Source of the DNA: Actinomycetes bacterium | Lineage (GTDB): Bacteria > Actinomycetota > Acidimicrobiia > Acidimicrobiales > Palsa-688 | Direction of reading: 5' to 3' | NCBI GenBank assembly: GCA_021819345.1 | Contig: JAKARG010000079.1 | Location: 1-10,166 of the forward strand | Length of the DNA stretch: 10,166 bases | In this document: one piece after another, positions 6,338 through 10,166 of the stretch | Layout: each line of letters begins with the position of its first letter | How positions within the stretch are numbered: the stretch's first letter is position 1 | Translations under genes and position numbers: made by a program | Notes under the pieces: model-generated | Databases searched by the model: none | Told to the model about the DNA's origin: nothing | The model's input: only the letters and a program-made list of their open reading frames with translations

Positions 6338-6853
6338 TCTGTTGCTTGCCTGATCACAGAATCGATCCGGGCCAAGTAGCGCGTCGCCAAGCATGCTACC
6401 TCGGCCACTCACACCTGGCGACGCAAGTCACCGCCCACCGTTTCCCTTCCCGTCCGCCCTGACCCACTTCGAGTCAGCGAGGCTGGAGACCGCCCGTCAG
6501 ATCGGCTCCTTGGCAGTTGGGTCTGCTCATCAGCGGCTTGTCGAGCACCTCGGCTCGGCAGGGAGTTGGCCCCTCTCACGGCTGCTGGGAGAAGAATGGC
6601 AGGACAACCTCGTTCACCTGAGCAGCTGGGCCACTCTCTACTAATCAAATCTACCCTTGCCAACGTTACTGATCCCACCAAAGACACCCGCGTCAGCTCA
6701 TCCGGGACAACATCGAGGTAGGCGCGAGCAACGATCATTTCACGGTCTCCCGGATCGGTCCCACTGAGCGCTGATCGCCTCCTGCCCGCTCCAGCTGCTA
6801 CGGGAGTGGCGTGAGGTCCCTGCGCAAGCCACCCGTCGCCATCCAGGCGGCCA

Positions 6854-6869
6854 TGTTTCACGTGGAACC
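6854..6869 (+). promoter_or_regulatory. parS: parS site 2, upstream of parA
   Basis: TGTTTCACGTGGAACC matches parS1 at 15 of 16 positions and lies 30 bp before the parA GTG. It overlaps the -35 of the candidate parA promoter, so ParB binding may also affect parAB transcription. Confidence 0.92.
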
Positions 6870-6885
6870 CTTACCCCCAGATATT
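6857..6885 (+). promoter_or_regulatory. Candidate parA promoter overlapping parS2
   Basis: TTCACG (6857-6862, inside parS2) and GATATT (6880-6885) are spaced 17 nt and match the sigma70-type boxes at 4 of 6 each. Transcription would begin near 6892, giving a nearly leaderless mRNA for GTG 6900 or a 40-nt leader for GTG 6933. Confidence 0.3.
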
Positions 6886-6899
6886 GCCGCTGCGCCCTT

Positions 6900-8390
6900 G
6901 TGTCAGACAGCCAGCTGAGAGAAGATGGGGAGGTGGCTGAACCGGAGCGCTCTCGGCGTGCGACCGACATCTTTCGCCGGCTGCGGGAGCAAGCACACCC
7001 TGGTCCACCTCCGGGTCCCTCCGCTGATTCCCCCCCGGAACCAGCCAATGGAACCAGTGCGTCGGTCAAGACGCCTCCCGCTCCCCCCGATGAACACCCC
7101 CTTCCGAACGGCATCCACGCTCCTCACCAGCCACAGACCCCTATAGGTGTCACCTCGGGGAGCGACTTGCTGGAAAGTGCCCCTCCCAATCCTGCAGATC
7201 AGCCGCCAGTGCGACCAGGCGATGACCGGTTGCCCGAGAACCTCCTCCCCTCATCACAGGCAAGCGCCACCACTACCACCCGAACCCGCCCGAACCAGGC
7301 TCCCAGATCCAGCCCCCTCGCAACACCCCTCTGGCCCTCTGCGCCACCAGATAGCTCCGGCGTAGACCCCAGCGTCGAGCAGCTGCCTAGGACACCTTGG
7401 TCCTCACCGACCGCGCTAGCAGCCGATTGGGACGCAAGTTGCCGGGCAGACGAGGCGCTGCGCAGTACCCGTTCCACCACTACCCCGACGACACTTCCAA
7501 CCGACCCACCCTCTCTGCAGCGTGCCGGGAACCAAGAGCCCGACGTCCCAGCAAAGACGAAAGAGGCCGAGCCCGGTACGAACCTCGGACTCAGTAGTCG
7601 AGGGCTCCCGATCACACCCCGCCCCCTGCCTCGGAGGTTGGCCGTCGCCAATCAGAAGGGGGGGGTCGGGAAGACCACGACGGCAGTGAACCTCGGCGCC
7701 GCCCTGGCGGAGATCGGCTTCCGGGTACTAGTCGTCGACCTCGACCCCCAAGGGAACGCGACGACCGGGCTCGGAGTCAACGCACGGTCGCTGGAAGCTT
7801 CGATCTATGACGTCATCCTCCACGACGTCCCACTCGAGGACGTGGTCGAGGCGACCAGTCTTCGCAATCTTTTCGTAGTACCCGCCACCATCGACCTAGC
7901 AGGTGCCGAGATCGAGCTCGTGCCACTATTCAGCAGAGAGCTCCGGCTACGGAGAGCACTCGATACCGTCGAGGGGGATTACGACTACGTGCTCATCGAC
8001 TGCCCGCCGTCGCTTGGCCTCCTCACGGTGAACGGCCTCGCAGCCGCCACCGAAGTCCTAGTCCCTATCCAGTGTGAGTACTACGCGCTCGAGGGACTGG
8101 GCCAACTGTTGCGCAACGTCAACCTGGTCCAGGCCAACCTGAACGCTTCACTCGAAGTCACCGCCATCGTCCTGACGATGTACGACGCGCGCACCCGGCT
8201 GGCCGAGCAGGTGGCAACAGAGGTTCGGGCCCACTTCGGCCCGACGGTCTGTCGCAACATCGTTCCCCGGACAGTGCGACTGTCGGAGGCACCGTCATTT
8301 GGTCAGCCGATCATCCTGTTCGATCCGTCCTCTCGTGGGGCCATTGCCTACCGGGAGCTGGCAAGGGAGGTGAGTGGTGACCCGTCGTAG
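6900..8390 (+). CDS. parA: Chromosome partitioning ATPase ParA (Soj) with long disordered N-terminus
   Basis: ParA is a Walker-type ATPase that binds nucleoid DNA as an ATP dimer and moves ParB-parS complexes. Counted from GTG 6900 (496 residues), the ATPase begins near 245 (RRLAVANQKGGVGKTTTAVN). The deviant Walker A KGGVGKTT is at 253-260, with its signature lysine. DLDPQGNATTGLG is at 280-292, Walker B YVLIDCPPSL at 363-372, and NIVPRTVRLSEAPSFGQPI at 453-471. The domain (about 250 residues) is a complete chromosomal ParA without a helix-turn-helix. The first ~245 residues are Pro/Ser/Thr-rich, except for a short charged helix-like stretch at 15-32 (PERSRRATDIFRRLREQA). No Shine-Dalgarno precedes GTG 6900; GTG 6933 (codon 12) follows GAGAGAAG and GGGGAG and may be the true start. 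It overlaps parB. Confidence 0.95.
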   Translation: MSDSQLREDGEVAEPERSRRATDIFRRLREQAHPGPPPGPSADSPPEPANGTSASVKTPPAPPDEHPLPNGIHAPHQPQTPIGVTSGSDLLESAPPNPADQPPVRPGDDRLPENLLPSSQASATTTTRTRPNQAPRSSPLATPLWPSAPPDSSGVDPSVEQLPRTPWSSPTALAADWDASCRADEALRSTRSTTTPTTLPTDPPSLQRAGNQEPDVPAKTKEAEPGTNLGLSSRGLPITPRPLPRRLAVANQKGGVGKTTTAVNLGAALAEIGFRVLVVDLDPQGNATTGLGVNARSLEASIYDVILHDVPLEDVVEATSLRNLFVVPATIDLAGAEIELVPLFSRELRLRRALDTVEGDYDYVLIDCPPSLGLLTVNGLAAATEVLVPIQCEYYALEGLGQLLRNVNLVQANLNASLEVTAIVLTMYDARTRLAEQVATEVRAHFGPTVCRNIVPRTVRLSEAPSFGQPIILFDPSSRGAIAYRELAREVSGDPS

Positions 8391-9294
8391 TGGCCTCGGT
8401 CGCGGGCTCGGAGCACTGATCCCGAGCGAAATGGTGGAGCACCGCCCTGCAACCCTCGTGGAGCTACCGGTGGCAGCGCTGGAACCCAACCCACGCCAGC
8501 CTCGGCGCCACTTCGAGGAAGAATCGCTTGCTTCACTTACTGCGTCGGTGAGAGAGCTCGGTGTCCTCCAGCCCGTCCTGGTTCGCCGCTTGGCACCCGA
8601 CCGCTACGAACTGATTGCCGGTGAACGCCGCTGGCGATCGGCAAAGCGGGCGGGCCTGGTGACCATCCCAGCAGTCGTCCGGGAGACCGATGATTCGAGC
8701 AGTCTGGAACAGGCACTGGTGGAGAACCTCCACCGTGAAGATCTGAACCCCCTCGAAGAAGCCGCTGCCTACCAGCAGCTCCTCGACGACTTCGGCCTCA
8801 CCCACGAGCAACTGTCCAGACGTGTTGGCAAGAGCAGAGCTGCGATCACGAACGCCCTCAGGCTCTTCCAGCTTCCCCCACCAGTTCAAAAGCTAGTCGG
8901 GGAGGGCCAGTTGAGTGCAGGGCACGCCCGTGCCATCCTCGGCACGCCAGATCGCGCCTTCCAGGAGTCCATCGCCCGGCGAGCGGTCTCCGAGCAGCTG
9001 TCCGTGAGGATGGTGGAGGACCTGGTCAGGTCCCACGAAGGGACCACCCAAGAGGGGACCGTGGATGCCTCCCCGGAGGTTCCGGCCGCCGGCATCTCTC
9101 CGCGCCGCCCATCGCGTCTGAGGCCTCCCGGCGTCCTGGAGCTGGAGGAGCTCCTCTCGGAGCACCTGGCTACCAGGGTCAAGGTTCAAGTAGCGTCCAA
9201 CCGTGGGAAGGTGATCGTCGAGTTCGCAACGCTCGAGGACCTGGAGCGCATCTACCGCTCGATGACCTCCAGCCCAGAGAGCCCAGCTGGGTGA
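8377..9294 (+). CDS. parB: Chromosome partitioning protein ParB (CTPase, parS-binding)
   Basis: ParB binds parS, hydrolyses CTP, slides along flanking DNA and stimulates ParA. The 305-residue product (from GTG 8377) has the basic ParA-activating N-terminus RRSGLGRGLGALIPSEM (3-19), the N-terminal domain starting at LPVAALEPNPRQPRRHF, the CTP-binding GERRWRSAKRAG (82-93), ENLHREDLNPLEEA (116-129), and the helix-turn-helix region about 141-168 (LTHEQLSRRVGKSRAAITNA). A linker follows at about 220-250, then a C-terminal dimerisation domain to 305. All motifs are intact. GGAGGTGA at 8366-8373 gives ideal core spacing for GTG 8377; GTG 8374 is the adjacent alternative. The gene overlaps the end of parA by 14 nt, which suggests coupling. 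Two parS targets lie upstream. Confidence 0.97.
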   Translation: MTRRSGLGRGLGALIPSEMVEHRPATLVELPVAALEPNPRQPRRHFEEESLASLTASVRELGVLQPVLVRRLAPDRYELIAGERRWRSAKRAGLVTIPAVVRETDDSSSLEQALVENLHREDLNPLEEAAAYQQLLDDFGLTHEQLSRRVGKSRAAITNALRLFQLPPPVQKLVGEGQLSAGHARAILGTPDRAFQESIARRAVSEQLSVRMVEDLVRSHEGTTQEGTVDASPEVPAAGISPRRPSRLRPPGVLELEELLSEHLATRVKVQVASNRGKVIVEFATLEDLERIYRSMTSSPESPAG

Positions 9295-9306
9295 TTGCGC
9301 GAAGCT

Positions 9307-9325
9307 GTCTTCCCTCCGGGAAGAC
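9307..9325 (+). terminator. Hairpin just after parB, likely terminator
   Basis: GTCTTCCC-TCC-GGGAAGAC: a perfect 8-bp stem, 12 nt after the parB stop. A G-rich run rather than a T-tract follows, so efficiency is uncertain. Confidence 0.5.
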
Positions 9326-9475
9326 CGGGGGACCCAACCGATCGGACCCTCGGAGCTCGCAGTTGCCAACCGGACCGCGGCTGGTCCTGGAGCTGACGCT
9401 CACATCTCGGGTCGTCTCAGCCGGGGTTCCCGCAGATCGTCCGCCGGCTACCTCCGCCTAGCCGAAGGACCACCT

Positions 9476-9502
9476 GCGACTCGGGACCTCACTCCGAGTC
9501 GC
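9476..9502. terminator. 9-bp GC-rich hairpin between the convergent genes
   Basis: GCGACTCGG (9476-9484), 9-nt loop, CCGAGTCGC (9494-9502). The perfect stem in a convergent gap suggests bidirectional transcription blocking; no T-tract on either strand. Confidence 0.45.
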
Positions 9503-9601
9503 CGACACACCAGGCGAGGCTGAACCTACACCTGAGCTTCTTGGCTGGTCGACCTCGACTTCATCCACAACCTGTGACTAAAGCTGTGGACCGTCGGACA
9601 A

Positions 9602-9617
9602 GGGCTCGCCAGAGCCC
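9602..9617 (-). terminator. Hairpin just after trxA, likely terminator
   Basis: GGGCTC-GCCA-GAGCCC, a 6-bp GC-rich stem located 6 nt past the trxA stop on the minus strand, followed by TTGT on that strand. It fits a weak intrinsic terminator. Confidence 0.45.
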
Positions 9618-9623
9618 GCGGCG

Positions 9624-9950
9624 TCACAGGTGCGGGCTGAGCTCCTGGAGCAGCTGTCCCTTCCCCTTGGCCCCGACAACCCGAAGGAGAGGTTCACCGT
9701 CCTTGAAGAGGATCAACGTCGGGATGCTCATCACCTCGAACCGTCGAGCCAGCTCCATGTTGTCGTCGACGTTGACCTTCCCGAGCAAGAGCTTCCCCTC
9801 CTGCTGGTCCACGATCTCCTCGAGTACCGGCGCCACCATCTTGCACGGCCCGCACCAGTCCGCCCAGAAGTCCACCAGGATCGGCTCGTCCGAGGAACCG
9901 ATCACCTCGTCGAAGGTCTGGTCCGTCAGGGTTACGTGGTTGCTAGTCAA
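9624..9950 (-). CDS. trxA: Thioredoxin
   Basis: Thioredoxin reduces protein disulfides in the cytoplasm and is itself reduced by thioredoxin reductase. The 108-residue product from TTG 9950 is the standard family length. The active site WCGPCK is at 32-37 (Cys33, Cys36), preceded by ILVDFWADW. The buried Asp of the core is in LVDF (Asp27). The cis-proline loop SIPTLILFKDG has Pro77, and Gly93 lies in VVGAKGKGQL. AAGGAAGG precedes the TTG by 8 nt. A GTG at 10055 would add 35 Arg-rich residues of no thioredoxin character and is less likely. The gene lies 156 bp downstream of trxB on the same strand and converges on parB, the conserved actinobacterial order. Confidence 0.96.
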   Translation of the reverse strand: MTSNHVTLTDQTFDEVIGSSDEPILVDFWADWCGPCKMVAPVLEEIVDQQEGKLLLGKVNVDDNMELARRFEVMSIPTLILFKDGEPLLRVVGAKGKGQLLQELSPHL

Positions 9951-10106
9951 GCTTCTCGCCTTCCTTCGCTTCGCCTGGGAGGTGAGTGCCGAGCGCACTC
10001 CTTCGAGCTCCCCGCGATCTGTGCACCTTTCAACCGTTCGACCCCTGGCCCGCATTCCACCTCAGGTCCTCCCGGTGGGGACCGAGGGCCGACAGCAGGC
10101 AGTCCG

Positions 10107-10166
10107 TCAGTGCTCCTGGAGCCAGCGCTCGGCGTCTATCGCGGCCATGCACCCCGTGCCTGCGGC
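10107..10166 (-). CDS. trxB: Thioredoxin reductase, C-terminal 19 residues only
   Basis: The minus strand ends AAGTGCMAAIDAERWLQEH followed by TGA. GxGCMAAxxAExxL is the typical C-terminus of bacterial FAD/NADPH thioredoxin reductases (the GDGAT...AA(I)EA helix near the FAD site). The position directly upstream of trxA supports the call. The catalytic CxxC and nucleotide-binding domains lie outside the window. Confidence 0.88.
   Translation of the reverse strand, partial: AAGTGCMAAIDAERWLQEH

Larger units (their letters stand above)
5521..6899. other. 1.38 kb stretch between rsmG and parA without a convincing gene
   Basis: I find no open frame here with a recognisable protein, a good ribosome-binding site or strong coding bias. 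The stretch contains parS1 (5748-5763), a parS half-site (GTTCCACG, 5838-5845), a 7-bp hairpin (6042-6048/6059-6065), a cluster of GGCGAGC repeats (6178-6337), a locally A/T-rich patch near 6639-6680 and parS2 (6854-6869). The frame 6354-6644 shows mild codon-position bias but no similarity I know. The stretch may be a segregation (centromere-like) region, a decayed gene, or contain an unrecognised RNA. Confidence 0.6.
9295..9623. other. Convergent intergenic region between parB and trxA
   Basis: No gene seen. It holds three GC-rich hairpins (9307-9325, 9476-9502, 9602-9617), which fit termination from both sides, and two inverted DnaA-box-like 9-mers near 9561-9593. In other actinobacteria a cell-wall amidase and other genes may lie between parB and trx; here they are absent. 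Confidence 0.7.

Noticed and set aside
6409..6861. 150-codon minus-strand frame in the gap
   Set aside because: Arg/Ser-rich composition typical of spurious frames in GC-rich DNA; its start lies inside parS2.
9018..9033. GGACCTG-GT-CAGGTCC dyad in parB
   Set aside because: Seven pairs with a 2-nt centre are near chance expectation and it lies within coding sequence.
10065..10083. Hairpin GGTCCTC...GGGGACC between trxB and trxA
   Set aside because: The stem includes a wobble pair and no T-tract follows; too weak to call a terminator between cotranscribed genes.
1..10166. Mobile element, CRISPR array, toxin-antitoxin, tRNA or rRNA
   Set aside because: No transposase motifs, regular repeat-spacer pattern, tRNA T-loop sequence or rRNA segment was seen on either strand.

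Overview
The window is a GC-rich (roughly 60-65 % by eye) bacterial chromosome segment. It carries the classical origin-proximal cluster rpmH-rnpA-yidD-yidC-jag-rsmG-parA-parB on the + strand, followed by convergent trxB-trxA on the - strand. The gene order, the actinobacterial thiolase signature, an N-terminal DUF2510 on the CPBP membrane protein and the frequent GTG/TTG starts point to Actinomycetota. The style of RnpA and YidC suggests class Acidimicrobiia; that class assignment is inference only.

Layout. 1-445 (-) is the 5' part of a thiolase running off the left edge. 534-1352 (-) is a DUF2510-CPBP membrane protein. 1353-1536 is the divergent promoter region. 1537-5520 (+) is a tight run: L34, RNase P protein, YidD, the YidC insertase, Jag/KhpB and the 16S rRNA methyltransferase RsmG, with overlaps or very short gaps. 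5521-6899 is an unusually long 1.38 kb stretch without a convincing gene. It holds one parS site near its left part, another just before parA, and a cluster of short inverted and direct repeats. 6900-9294 (+) is parA-parB, overlapping by a few codons. 9295-9623 is a convergent gap with three hairpins and two DnaA-box-like motifs. 9624-9950 (-) is trxA, and 10107-10166 (-) is the last 19 codons of trxB.

How it works together. rpmH and rnpA tie ribosome and tRNA-processing output. YidD, YidC and Jag serve membrane protein insertion and envelope control. RsmG modifies the ribosomal decoding region. ParA, ParB and the two parS sites form the chromosome segregation system. TrxA and TrxB supply thiol reduction.

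Most notable points: (1) rnpA has no ATG/GTG/TTG at the family's normal start. Either it starts at a CTG overlapping the rpmH stop, or it starts 4 nt before rpmH and contains rpmH out of frame, as known in Thermus. (2) parS2 overlaps a plausible parA promoter. (3) ParA carries a ~245-residue disordered N-terminal extension. (4) YidC lacks the usual groove arginine and has a ~190-residue basic tail. (5) rsmG contains a perfect 13-bp hairpin inside its coding sequence. (6) dnaA is not next to rpmH. I see no mobile element, CRISPR array or tRNA/rRNA gene.
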